Assembly (NCBI GenBank): GCA_015068135.1
Contig: SVLB01000019.1
Span: forward strand, 1-46,723
DNA: 46,723 nt
Reading direction: 5' to 3'
Source: Oscillospiraceae bacterium
GTDB taxonomy: Bacteria > Bacillota > Clostridia > Oscillospirales > Oscillospiraceae
A program made the position numbers and the translations under genes. Under the pieces are notes generated by a model, which was not told the DNA's origin, did not search any database, and saw only the letters and a list, made by a program, of their open reading frames with translations. Positions 16,179 through 24,340 of the stretch are shown piece after piece; position 1 is the stretch's first letter; the number at the start of each line of letters is the position of its first letter.

Positions 16179-18455
16179 ATGGCTCTGAAAGGTCTTGACA
16201 TCTTTAAGATGTCCCCCAAGAAAAACTGTAAGGAATGTGGCAGCCCCACCTGTATGGCTTTCTGTATGAAGGTCGCACAGGGTGCTGTTGAAATCGACAA
16301 GTGCCCCTACTTCTCTGACGAGGCAAAGGCAATGCTCAACGAGCAGACCGCACCTCCCATGAAGACCGTCACCGTCGGCGAGCACAAGCTGGGCGGCGAG
16401 ACTGTTATGTTCCGTCATGAGAAGACCCTGGTCAGCAAGAACCTGTACGCAGTAAGCGTTTGCACCTGCATGGACGAGGCTACTGTGGACGCCAAGCTGG
16501 CCGCTGCTACCGCTGTTGACTACGAGCGTATCGGCGAGCGTATGTACGTGGAGTTCATCCAGGTTGCCAATACCCAGGCAGATCCCGCTGTTTACGCAGC
16601 TCTCGTTAAGAAGGCTGCCGCTGTGGGCCGTCCCCTGGTCCTGGAGTGCTGGGATGTTGAGTGCGCCAAGGCCGCTCTTGCCGAGTGCGGCAAGGACGTG
16701 ATCCTGGACGGTGCGACTCCCGCCAACTGGGAGGCCATGAACGAGGTCGCTACCAAGGCCGGTGTTACCCTGGGCGTTTGGGCCGAGAACATCTCCGACC
16801 TGTACGATACCGTGAAGGCTCTGGAAGGCAAGGGCAACAAGAACCTGGTTCTGGACGTCACCGGCAAGACTGCCAAGGAGACTCTGGCCAACGCTGTCCT
16901 GGTTCGCCGTACCGCCATCACCGATGGCGACCGTACCATGGGTTACCCCTCCATCGTGAACCTGGCTAAGCTGACCAAGGGCGATGCCCGTCTGGAGACT
17001 GCTTACGCCTCCATGTTCACTGAGAAGTACGCTTCCATCATTGTTATGTCCGGCATGACCTACGCCCAGGCTCTGCCTCTGTACGGTCTGCGTCAGAACA
17101 TCTACACCGATCCTCAGAAGCCCATGAAGGTCGAGGCTAAGCTGTATCCCCTGAACGGTGCTGACGAGAACGCTCCCGTTGCGCTGACTGTTGACTTCGC
17201 CCTGACCTACTTCCTGGTCTCCGGCGAAATGGAGCGCTCCAATGCTCCCATCAACCTGGTGATCTCCGACGCTTCCGGTATGTCCGTTCTGACTGCCTGG
17301 GCTGCCGGTAAGTTCTCCTCCTCCACCATCAAGAAGACCTTCGATGAGCTGGATCTGGAGAACAAGATCAAGAACCGCACCCTGATCATCCCCGGCAAGG
17401 TTGCCGTTATGAAGGGCGAGATCCAGGAGAAGCTGCCTAACTGGAATGTTGTCGTTGGTCCTCTGGAGGCTGTTCAGCTGCCCAAGTACCTGAAGGACAA
17501 GGAGTATGAGGCTGCTGCCGCTGCCGCCGCTGCTGAGAATGCCGCCAAGGCTGCTACCGCCGCTACCACCGAGGTCAAGGAGCTTTCCTTCGAGGAACTG
17601 CTGGAGACCAAGGTTCCCAAGATCGAGATCGTTGACATGGGTGTTAAGTACAAGGGCTACAACCCCGAGTCCAAGACCTTCGTCACCATCGGCGAGCGCA
17701 TCCACTGCATCGCTCCCTCCATCCGCAAGGCTATGGACGAGCGTGATCCCGCTCCCATCCTGGAGCGTGCCGCCGCTCAGATCAAGGCCGGCGCCACCTA
17801 CCTGGACGTGAACATCGGACCTGCTGAGAAGGACGGTCCCGAGCGCATGATGTGGGCTGTCAAGCTCCTGCAGGAGAACTTCGACAACGTGCCTCTGGCT
17901 CTGGATACTGCCAACATGAAGGCTATCGAGGCCGGTATCAAGGTCTACAACCGTACCAACGGCAAGCCCATCGTCAACTCTGCTGACGCCGGCTCCCGTA
18001 TCGGCTACATTGACCTGGCTGCTGCCAACGATGCGATCTGTATCGCTCTGTGTTCCGCTGACGGTATCGCCAAGGACAACGAAGAGCGTATGATGCACTG
18101 CGACAACATGCTCGAGCGCGGTCTGTCCCTGGGCATGCAGTCCGACGACCTGTGGTTCGACCCCCTGTTCCTGGTCGTGAAGGGCATGCAGGACAAGCAG
18201 ATGGACGTTCTGGAGGCCATCAAGATGTTCTCCGACAAGGGTCTGAAGTCCACCGGCGGTCTGTCCAACAACTCCAACGGCGCTCCCAAGGAAGTTCGTC
18301 CCATCATGGACGCTACCCTGGTTGCCATGTGCATGATGCAGGGTCTGACCTCTGCGATCGTCAACCCCAATGATCGCCGCCTGATGGAGACCATCAAGTC
18401 CTGCGATATCTTCAAGAACCACGTTCTGTACTCCGATTCTTACCTGGATCTGTAA
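16179..18455 (+). CDS. acsC-acsE: AcsC-AcsE fusion: corrinoid protein large subunit joined to methyl-THF methyltransferase
   Basis: Two pathway proteins in one 758-residue chain. Residues 1 to about 445 are AcsC: the N-terminal 4Fe-4S motif CKECGSPTCMAFC with a distal CPYF cysteine, a TIM barrel, and a C-terminal corrinoid-binding domain containing DASGMSVLTAW. A 25-residue Ala-rich linker follows (about 445-470). Residues from about 480 on are AcsE, the pterin-binding methyltransferase: FVTIGERIHCIAPSIRKAM, YLDVNIGPAEKD, LALDTANMKAIEAG, FDPLF and GGLSNNSNG, where the Asn-bearing motif binds the pterin. AcsE normally is a separate protein of about 260 residues. The AAGGAGG site precedes the start and acsD is 20 bases upstream. 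A strong terminator follows. Confidence 0.92.
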   Translation: MALKGLDIFKMSPKKNCKECGSPTCMAFCMKVAQGAVEIDKCPYFSDEAKAMLNEQTAPPMKTVTVGEHKLGGETVMFRHEKTLVSKNLYAVSVCTCMDEATVDAKLAAATAVDYERIGERMYVEFIQVANTQADPAVYAALVKKAAAVGRPLVLECWDVECAKAALAECGKDVILDGATPANWEAMNEVATKAGVTLGVWAENISDLYDTVKALEGKGNKNLVLDVTGKTAKETLANAVLVRRTAITDGDRTMGYPSIVNLAKLTKGDARLETAYASMFTEKYASIIVMSGMTYAQALPLYGLRQNIYTDPQKPMKVEAKLYPLNGADENAPVALTVDFALTYFLVSGEMERSNAPINLVISDASGMSVLTAWAAGKFSSSTIKKTFDELDLENKIKNRTLIIPGKVAVMKGEIQEKLPNWNVVVGPLEAVQLPKYLKDKEYEAAAAAAAAENAAKAATAATTEVKELSFEELLETKVPKIEIVDMGVKYKGYNPESKTFVTIGERIHCIAPSIRKAMDERDPAPILERAAAQIKAGATYLDVNIGPAEKDGPERMMWAVKLLQENFDNVPLALDTANMKAIEAGIKVYNRTNGKPIVNSADAGSRIGYIDLAAANDAICIALCSADGIAKDNEERMMHCDNMLERGLSLGMQSDDLWFDPLFLVVKGMQDKQMDVLEAIKMFSDKGLKSTGGLSNNSNGAPKEVRPIMDATLVAMCMMQGLTSAIVNPNDRRLMETIKSCDIFKNHVLYSDSYLDL

Positions 18456-18490
18456 GCATCTTAGACAGGATTGTTATTATCCCCGCAATC

Positions 18491-18530
18491 ATGGCTGGGA
18501 GGGAAGACTCCCTCCCAGCCATTTTGCTTT
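18491..18530 (+). terminator. Terminator after acsC-acsE
   Basis: A perfect 14-bp inverted repeat (ATGGCTGGGAGGGA arm) with a 4-base loop, followed by TTTGCTTTT. It ends the cooC-acsD-acsCE transcript and separates it from acsB. Confidence 0.88.
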
Positions 18531-18585
18531 TAAGCCTATTGATATCCAGTGGGTTTGCGTGTTTGGCGCATACAGGGAGGATTTT

Positions 18586-19023
18586 ATGAGAAAAACAGTT
18601 TGTGCATTGGTGCTAATGTTTGCGGTTTGCGTGTTGCTGTCGGCCTGTACTTTTACAACCAGCATGTCCAATAATACTGCATCGGCAAAAATGTCCCATT
18701 ATACCGAGGTGGAAACCATGCTTACATATTTAAGCGAGGGTGAGATGGAAAAAGCCGCGGATCTGATGCATGAGGACAAAACAGATGTTTCCGGGTTGGA
18801 TCAGATCAGCCAGTATCTGGATGGCCGTAAGATCAACAAGTTAGTCACGCAGAGTGTCAATATGCAAACCGTAAAGGGGAATCAGGGTTCTTCAAAGACT
18901 GAAAACGCCACGCTTCAACTGACATTGGATGACGGAGAATCCGTTTATTTGAGTGTGGTGTTCTTTGAGGACCAGAAAGATCAAGGATTTCTGTCATTCC
19001 AGCTGGTTTTAGGCGCAATTTGA
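18586..19023 (+). CDS. Small lipoprotein of unknown function
   Basis: A 145-residue predicted lipoprotein. It has an N-terminal signal KTVCALVLMFAVCVLLSAC, in which LSAC is the lipobox. The mature part (about 120 residues) begins with a Ser/Thr-rich stretch and then has a compact alpha/beta composition, with SEGEMEKAADLMHED resembling small DUF4878-like or NTF2-like folds. I do not recognise the family. GGGAGG precedes the chosen ATG. It sits with a small membrane protein gene between the acsCE terminator and acsB. Confidence 0.7.
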   Translation: MRKTVCALVLMFAVCVLLSACTFTTSMSNNTASAKMSHYTEVETMLTYLSEGEMEKAADLMHEDKTDVSGLDQISQYLDGRKINKLVTQSVNMQTVKGNQGSSKTENATLQLTLDDGESVYLSVVFFEDQKDQGFLSFQLVLGAI

Positions 19024-19064
19024 TTTCCCCTATTCTTTCGTGAGGCCAGTGGAGTGTGGGAATT

Positions 19065-19349
19065 ATGGATGTCATAGAAATGGTTATTGACCTTTTAGAC
19101 TCTTTCCAGGATGCTTGTTTTGGTTCCAATAAACATCCCCATAAACGAAAATGGGTGTTGACCGTTTTTTACGAAGTACTGTTACATACAGCAATGGGGC
19201 TGTTCCTTTGGTGGCTGTGTAAGCACATTGATGACTTAGAAAAAACAGCTGTAATTATTTTGACTGTGATTGTTGTACTTATTTTTGTTCTTTTTAGTTT
19301 TCTGATCATCCGCAAACATCGGCGAAGCGGGGGAGAGAAAACACAATGA
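19065..19349 (+). CDS. Small two-segment membrane protein, unknown
   Basis: A 94-residue protein with a short acidic/amphipathic N-terminus, a basic stretch (NKHPHKRK), and two hydrophobic segments (about 30-50 and 61-83) ending in a basic cytoplasmic tail. GGAG lies 10 bases before the chosen ATG; a GTG nine bases earlier is too close to it. Function unknown. Confidence 0.6.
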   Translation: MDVIEMVIDLLDSFQDACFGSNKHPHKRKWVLTVFYEVLLHTAMGLFLWWLCKHIDDLEKTAVIILTVIVVLIFVLFSFLIIRKHRRSGGEKTQ

Positions 19350-19416
19350 TTAAACTTGTATATTCAGCCAATATGGCTCTATATAAATGAAATATTATCA
19401 ACAGGAGGAATGAACC

Positions 19417-21543
19417 ATGAGTGTATTAACCGATCTGATCTATGGCGGCTCCAATGCCGTTGCGGGCCTGGTAGAGGGCGCAGTCAACGATGCCATCGCC
19501 AAGTACGGTGCTGACAAGGAGATCGCCTTCCCTGATACGGCCTATTGCTTCCCCACTATTTATGCCGCTACCGGCGTAAAGGTCAAGACCCTGGGGGATC
19601 TGCCTGCCTGTGTGGGTGTGCTGAAAAGCCTGATCACCAATCAGGAGGACCTGGGCCAGGCACTCAACGCCGGTCTTGCCACCGCTGTGGGTGCGGAGAT
19701 CATCGAAGGTCTTAAGTATGTGGACGGAGCTGATCCCTATGCAAATGAGTCCGGCATCGGCTTTGTGCCCGACCCCATCATCCGTTCTCTGGGCGTTCCT
19801 CTGGTTACCGGTGACATTCCCGGTGTTGCCGTTGTCCTGGGCAAGGCAGAGGATCCTGCCGAAGTGGTGAAGGTGGTCAAGGACTACCAGTCCAAGGGCA
19901 TTATGACCTTTATGGTGGGCGATGTGATCGAGCAGTGCGCCGAGGGTGGCGTGCGCATGGGCCTGGAGTTCCGTGTGATCCCCCTGGGCCATGATGTGAC
20001 CTCCGTGATCCACGTGGTTACCGTTGCCGTCCGTGCGGCTCTGATCTTCGGTAATGTTCAGCCCGGCGACCTGGGTGGTCTGCTGGACTACACCAAGAAC
20101 CGTGTACCTGCCTTTGTCAACACCTTCGGCGCTATCGATGCCGTGGTGGTCTCCGCCGGTGCCGGTGCCATCGCCCTGGGCTTCCCCGTGGTGGTGGATA
20201 TCGACCTGGGCGAAAACCAGGTTCCCGGTGCGTTGGAGTCTGTTTGCGATCATAATGAGACCGTCAAGAAGTCTTTGGAACTGCGCGGCATCAAGATCAA
20301 GGTCAAGGAGCTGCCCATTCCCGTAGCCTTTGCCGCCGCCTTTGAGGGTGAGATCATCCGTAAGGCCGATATGCACAACGAGTTCTGGTCCTCCAAGAAT
20401 CCCACCGCTGAGCTGGTGGTGATGCGGGAGATGTCCGAGATCGAGGACCACAAGATCACTGTGATCGGACCGGACCTGGCAGATGCCAAGGAGCTGGCCC
20501 TGGCTACCTATGTGGAGGTTGCCGGCAAGAAGATGCAGGTGGACTTTGAGTCCGTTATCGAGCGGAAATTCCACGCCTGGTTTAACTACATGGAAGGCGT
20601 TATGCACACCGGTCAGCGGAATCAGGTTCGTGTCCGTGTGAACAATGCTGCCTTTGAGGCAGGTCTCTCCGTCCGTCACTTCGCAGAGGTTCTGTATGTG
20701 ATGATCATGGACGAGTTTGAGGCAGTGGTGGACAAGTGCCAGATCACCATCATTACCGATGCTGCCGAGGCCGGTAAGTTCCGTGACGAGATCGCGATGC
20801 CCCGCTATGCCCAGCGTGATGACCGCCTGGCTTCCATGACCGACGAGTCTGTGGATCGCTACTATACCTGCATTCTGTGCCAGTCCTTTGCCCCTGCCCA
20901 TTGCTGCGTGGTCACCCCTGAGCGTCTGGGTCTGTGCGGTGCTGTGTCCTGGCTGGATGCCAAGGCCACCAATGAGCTGGATCCCAACGGTCCTTGCCAG
21001 CCCATCGAGAAGAAGGGCCTGATCGATGAGCGCACCGGCCGTTATGAGGAAGTCAACCGGATGATCGCAGAGGCCACCCATGGCGCTGTGGAGAACGTGA
21101 CCCTGTACTCCATTTTGGAGGATCCCATGACCTCCTGCGGCTGCTTCGAGTGCATTTGCGGCATTGAGCCCGTTTCCAACGGCGTGATCGTGGTCAACCG
21201 TGAGTTCAAGGGCATGACCCCTGCCGGTATGACCTTCGGCGAGCTGGCCTCCTGCACCGGCGGCGGTGTCCAGACCCCCGGTTACATGGGCCATGGCCGT
21301 CACTTCATCGCTTCCAAGAAGTTTGTATCCGCAGAAGGCGGCGTAGGCCGTATCGTGTGGATGCCCAAGGAGCTGAAGGACGATGTGGCAGACCGGCTGA
21401 ACGCCACTGCCAAGGAGCTTTTGGGTATTGAGAACTTCGTGGATATGATCGCGGACGAGACCATTACCTCCGACTGCGAAGAGCTGTACGCATGGCTCAC
21501 CGAGAAGAATCACCCCGTCCTGGGCATGGAGCCCCTGATGTAA
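19417..21543 (+). CDS. acsB: Acetyl-CoA synthase catalytic subunit AcsB
   Basis: Condenses the methyl group of the corrinoid protein with CO and CoA at the Ni-Ni-4Fe4S A-cluster. The A-cluster cysteines are seen at residues 485, 488, 497 and 507 (CILC, then HCC, then GLCG) and 574 and 576 (CGC). Their spacing is the same as Cys506/509/518/528/595/597 of the Moorella enzyme. Length 708 is close to the usual 730. AGGAGG precedes the start. AcsB normally forms a complex with the CODH subunit AcsA, which is not encoded here. The gene is separated from acsD/acsCE by a terminator and two small genes, and is followed by the corrinoid activator. Confidence 0.95.
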   Translation: MSVLTDLIYGGSNAVAGLVEGAVNDAIAKYGADKEIAFPDTAYCFPTIYAATGVKVKTLGDLPACVGVLKSLITNQEDLGQALNAGLATAVGAEIIEGLKYVDGADPYANESGIGFVPDPIIRSLGVPLVTGDIPGVAVVLGKAEDPAEVVKVVKDYQSKGIMTFMVGDVIEQCAEGGVRMGLEFRVIPLGHDVTSVIHVVTVAVRAALIFGNVQPGDLGGLLDYTKNRVPAFVNTFGAIDAVVVSAGAGAIALGFPVVVDIDLGENQVPGALESVCDHNETVKKSLELRGIKIKVKELPIPVAFAAAFEGEIIRKADMHNEFWSSKNPTAELVVMREMSEIEDHKITVIGPDLADAKELALATYVEVAGKKMQVDFESVIERKFHAWFNYMEGVMHTGQRNQVRVRVNNAAFEAGLSVRHFAEVLYVMIMDEFEAVVDKCQITIITDAAEAGKFRDEIAMPRYAQRDDRLASMTDESVDRYYTCILCQSFAPAHCCVVTPERLGLCGAVSWLDAKATNELDPNGPCQPIEKKGLIDERTGRYEEVNRMIAEATHGAVENVTLYSILEDPMTSCGCFECICGIEPVSNGVIVVNREFKGMTPAGMTFGELASCTGGGVQTPGYMGHGRHFIASKKFVSAEGGVGRIVWMPKELKDDVADRLNATAKELLGIENFVDMIADETITSDCEELYAWLTEKNHPVLGMEPLM

Positions 21544-21551
21544 AATAGATC

Positions 21552-21581
21552 CCGGATGCGGCGGGAAACCGCCGCATCCGG
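21552..21581 (+). terminator. Hairpin after acsB
   Basis: A perfect 13-bp GC-rich inverted repeat (CCGGATGCGGCGG arm) with a GAAA loop, 8 bases after the acsB stop. It lacks a clean T-run, so it may act as an mRNA-stabilising or partial terminator hairpin rather than a full stop. Confidence 0.6.
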
Positions 21582-21590
21582 TGAAATTAT

Positions 21591-21664
21591 GAGATACAAG
21601 ATATGAGATATAAGATATAAGATACGCAATATCTCATATCTCATATCTTATATCTTATATCTTG
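21591..21664. repeat. Heptameric AGATATA repeats in inverted arrays
   Basis: About five copies of AGATATR on the left arm face five copies of ATATCTY on the right, around a short GATACGCA centre. The transcript could form a long AU-rich hairpin between acsB and the RACo gene. It is not a CRISPR, as there are no spacers. Confidence 0.8.
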
Positions 21665-21698
21665 TTTCGACGCATTACTTATGAAAGGAACATCCCCG

Positions 21699-23636
21699 AT
21701 GAGAGTAACCTTCCAAATTGAGGGCGGAAGCCCTGTTGAAATTGAATGCAACGCCGGTGATAATCTGCTGGAACTGGCAAGACGTGCCAATGTGGCCATC
21801 GATGCCCCTTGCTCCGGCAATGGCTCCTGCGGCAAATGCCGTGTAAAGCTTCTGTCCGGTGAGGTGGAATCCATTCCCTCCCGGCATATCTCCGACGAAG
21901 AATATAAAGAAGGCTGGCGGCTTTCCTGCAACTGCAAGGTGGTGTCCGATTGCACTGTGATGGTTCCTGACATTGCCAGCGCCTACCAAAGCCGCATGAA
22001 AACGGCAGATCTGTCCTCCCCCGAGGAGATCGCCATTTTTGAAGACGCGAAAAACGCCATGGAAACAGAGGGGGGCATTCCCTTTACCAATGCGTTTATG
22101 GCATTGCAGCTGGAAATGCGCGCACCTACCGAGGATGACACTATGCCCGATATTGAGCGGCTTCAGTGGGCCATTCGGGAAGGGGCGGCAGATTTTGACT
22201 GTGCCGAGGTTGAGGTCCCCTATGCGGTCATGGTGAAGCTGGCAAGCACCCTGCGGGAAAACGATTTCCGTGTCTGCGTAAAGGGTCAGATGCGGGATAA
22301 TCTGTTCCGGTGTATGGAGATCTGCCCCTATGAGGATACGGTATTGGTGGGCGCGGCCATTGATATTGGCACCACTACAGTGACCATGGTACTGACAGAT
22401 CTGCAAAGCGGAAAGCTGTTGGCGAAGGGCTCCTCCGGCAACGGGCAGATCCGCTACGGTGCGGACGTGATCAACCGGATCATTCAGTCCACCAAGCCCG
22501 GCGGCAAGAAGGCGTTGCAGGATGCCATTATCAAAGAGACCCTGAATCCCATTTTGTCCAATCTGTGCAAGTCTGCCGGGATCAATGCCCGGAGCATCCT
22601 GAATCTGTGTATCGGCGCCAATACCACCATGAACCATCTTTTGGTGGGCGTGGATGCAGACCCCGTGCGTATGGATCCCTATATCCCCAGCTTCTTTGCC
22701 TGGAAGGACCTGAAGGCCGCAGACCTGAAGCTGGTGGCAAACCCCCTGGCTCCTGTGATCCTGGCCCCCAATATCGGCTCCTATGTGGGCGGCGATATTA
22801 CCGCCGGTACATTGGCAACCATGATGTGGGATAAGGACGAAATGACTCTGTTCATTGACCTGGGAACCAATGGTGAGATCGTATTCGGCAACCGGGACTT
22901 TTTGATGAGCTGTGCCTGCTCTGCCGGCCCTGCCTTTGAGGGCGGCGATATTTCCTGTGGCATGCGTGCCACCGACGGCGCGGTGGAGGCGGTGACCATC
23001 CATAAGGAATCCATGGAGCCTACCCTGACTGTCGTAGGTGACCCGGGGCAGAAGCCTGTGGGCATCTGCGGTTCCGGTATCATTGATATTATTTCTGAGC
23101 TGTTCCGCTGTGGCATCATCGATGCCAGAGGCCAGTTCAACCGGGAAGGCAAGCGGATCCTCCGGGATCATCACGGCATGGGCCGGTATGTGCTGGCCTT
23201 TGCCGAGGAGTCGGAGACCGGCAGGGAAGTGTCCATCAATGAGGTGGATATCGATAACTTTATCCGCGCCAAGGGTGCTATTTACTCCGGTATCGATACC
23301 CTTTTGCAGAGTGTGGATATGACCCCGGACTGTATCGATCATATCTGCGTGGCAGGCGGTATCGGCTCCGGCATCAATATGAAAAATGCGATCCGGATCG
23401 GTATGCTGCCGGATGTGGAGCTGGAAAAGTATCAGTATATCGGCAATTCCTCTTTGACCGGTGCGTATGCTATGACCATGAGCGACCTGGCAGTGAAAAA
23501 ATGCCATGAGATCGGGGCGAATATGACCTATTTGGAGCTTTCCACCTACCCCGGCTATATGGACAGCTTCGTAGCGGCCTGCTTCCTGCCCCATACCAAT
23601 GCCGGCTTGTTCCCCAGCAGCCAGCAGGAGCAGTAA
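21699..23636 (+). CDS. Reductive activator of corrinoid iron-sulfur protein (RACo, DUF4445 family)
   Basis: An ATP-dependent activator of 645 residues that returns accidentally oxidised Co(II) corrinoid to Co(I). The N-terminus is a 2Fe-2S ferredoxin domain (APCSGNGSCGKCRV plus a later LSCNC). The C-terminal two-thirds is an ASKHA ATPase: GAAIDIGTTTVTMVLTD, IGANTTMNHLLVG, FIDLGTNGEIVFG and VAGGIGSG. An in-frame ATG 18 bases upstream lacks a ribosome site; AAAGGAA serves the chosen start. It lies directly downstream of acsB, as in other acetogens. Confidence 0.9.
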   Translation: MRVTFQIEGGSPVEIECNAGDNLLELARRANVAIDAPCSGNGSCGKCRVKLLSGEVESIPSRHISDEEYKEGWRLSCNCKVVSDCTVMVPDIASAYQSRMKTADLSSPEEIAIFEDAKNAMETEGGIPFTNAFMALQLEMRAPTEDDTMPDIERLQWAIREGAADFDCAEVEVPYAVMVKLASTLRENDFRVCVKGQMRDNLFRCMEICPYEDTVLVGAAIDIGTTTVTMVLTDLQSGKLLAKGSSGNGQIRYGADVINRIIQSTKPGGKKALQDAIIKETLNPILSNLCKSAGINARSILNLCIGANTTMNHLLVGVDADPVRMDPYIPSFFAWKDLKAADLKLVANPLAPVILAPNIGSYVGGDITAGTLATMMWDKDEMTLFIDLGTNGEIVFGNRDFLMSCACSAGPAFEGGDISCGMRATDGAVEAVTIHKESMEPTLTVVGDPGQKPVGICGSGIIDIISELFRCGIIDARGQFNREGKRILRDHHGMGRYVLAFAEESETGREVSINEVDIDNFIRAKGAIYSGIDTLLQSVDMTPDCIDHICVAGGIGSGINMKNAIRIGMLPDVELEKYQYIGNSSLTGAYAMTMSDLAVKKCHEIGANMTYLELSTYPGYMDSFVAACFLPHTNAGLFPSSQQEQ

Positions 23637-23719
23637 TGCTTTTCCTAACAATGACATGATGGTTACCGGATTCGTTGCGGGGACCTGTGTCAAAATTTGT
23701 ATTTCGCAGAGGAGTATCT

Positions 23720-24331
23720 ATGCAAGTCGAAAATCATAAGGAAGAAGTACCCTTTGGATATTATGAGGAAAAATTCCGGGATCTGGTGCCGGAAGAAGCG
23801 GTAAACAGAGTATCCCAGGTCAAATGGGACGGAAAAGAGTTTTATGTAAACCTGCTGGGCAGAGAATTTGCCATTTCTCATCCGGTGTATGCCATCCGCG
23901 CCACGGATAACGGCCCGGTGCCGCCCCTGCCGACCCAAACCTTTTTGCTCCGGTATTTGCTGGAGAGCAAGGCGGTTGCCTGGAACGGCAGCTGGAAGAC
24001 TTTCCGGGAGATGCCCTGGGGAGAGATGTATATCAAGCCCTACACCGGCAGAGTCCTGACCCGGGCGGCCTTTACCTTTGGCACCCGTGTGGACGCATTC
24101 CGGGCGGCGGCAGAGAAAATGGGAGCAGGGAAGCTGTCCCATGGAGATGCCGGCTACCAGTTTACCCTGGTGGGGAATTATCAAATGCAGATTTTGGTGT
24201 GGGAAGGGGACGAGGAGTTTCCCCCCAATGCCCAGGTGATCTATTCCGACAATTTTGCCGACGGCTTTGCCGCGGAAGATCGGGTGGTGGCAGGGGATAT
24301 CCTGATCTCCACCATTAAGTCGTACATGTAA
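23720..24331 (+). CDS. DUF3786 family protein
   Basis: A soluble 203-residue protein that I match to DUF3786 from its EEKFRDLVPEEAVNRV start, the YVNLLGREFAISHPVY core and a late NYQMQILVWEGDEEFPP region. The family is often found beside corrinoid methyl-transfer and Wood-Ljungdahl genes, but its activity is not known. It follows RACo here. GCAGAGGAG precedes the start. Confidence 0.72.
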   Translation: MQVENHKEEVPFGYYEEKFRDLVPEEAVNRVSQVKWDGKEFYVNLLGREFAISHPVYAIRATDNGPVPPLPTQTFLLRYLLESKAVAWNGSWKTFREMPWGEMYIKPYTGRVLTRAAFTFGTRVDAFRAAAEKMGAGKLSHGDAGYQFTLVGNYQMQILVWEGDEEFPPNAQVIYSDNFADGFAAEDRVVAGDILISTIKSYM

Positions 24332-24340
24332 GGGAGAGGA

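Noticed and set aside
16155..18422. A 755-residue minus-strand frame opposite acsC-acsE
   Set aside because: It arises from the strong codon bias of the real gene and has no recognisable domain.
21591..21664. CRISPR array
   Set aside because: Units are 7 bases with no spacers and turn inward as inverted arrays; no cas genes are present.
14128..24331. A CODH catalytic subunit hidden in the acs cluster
   Set aside because: No frame in the cluster shows the cysteine clusters or length of AcsA/CooS.
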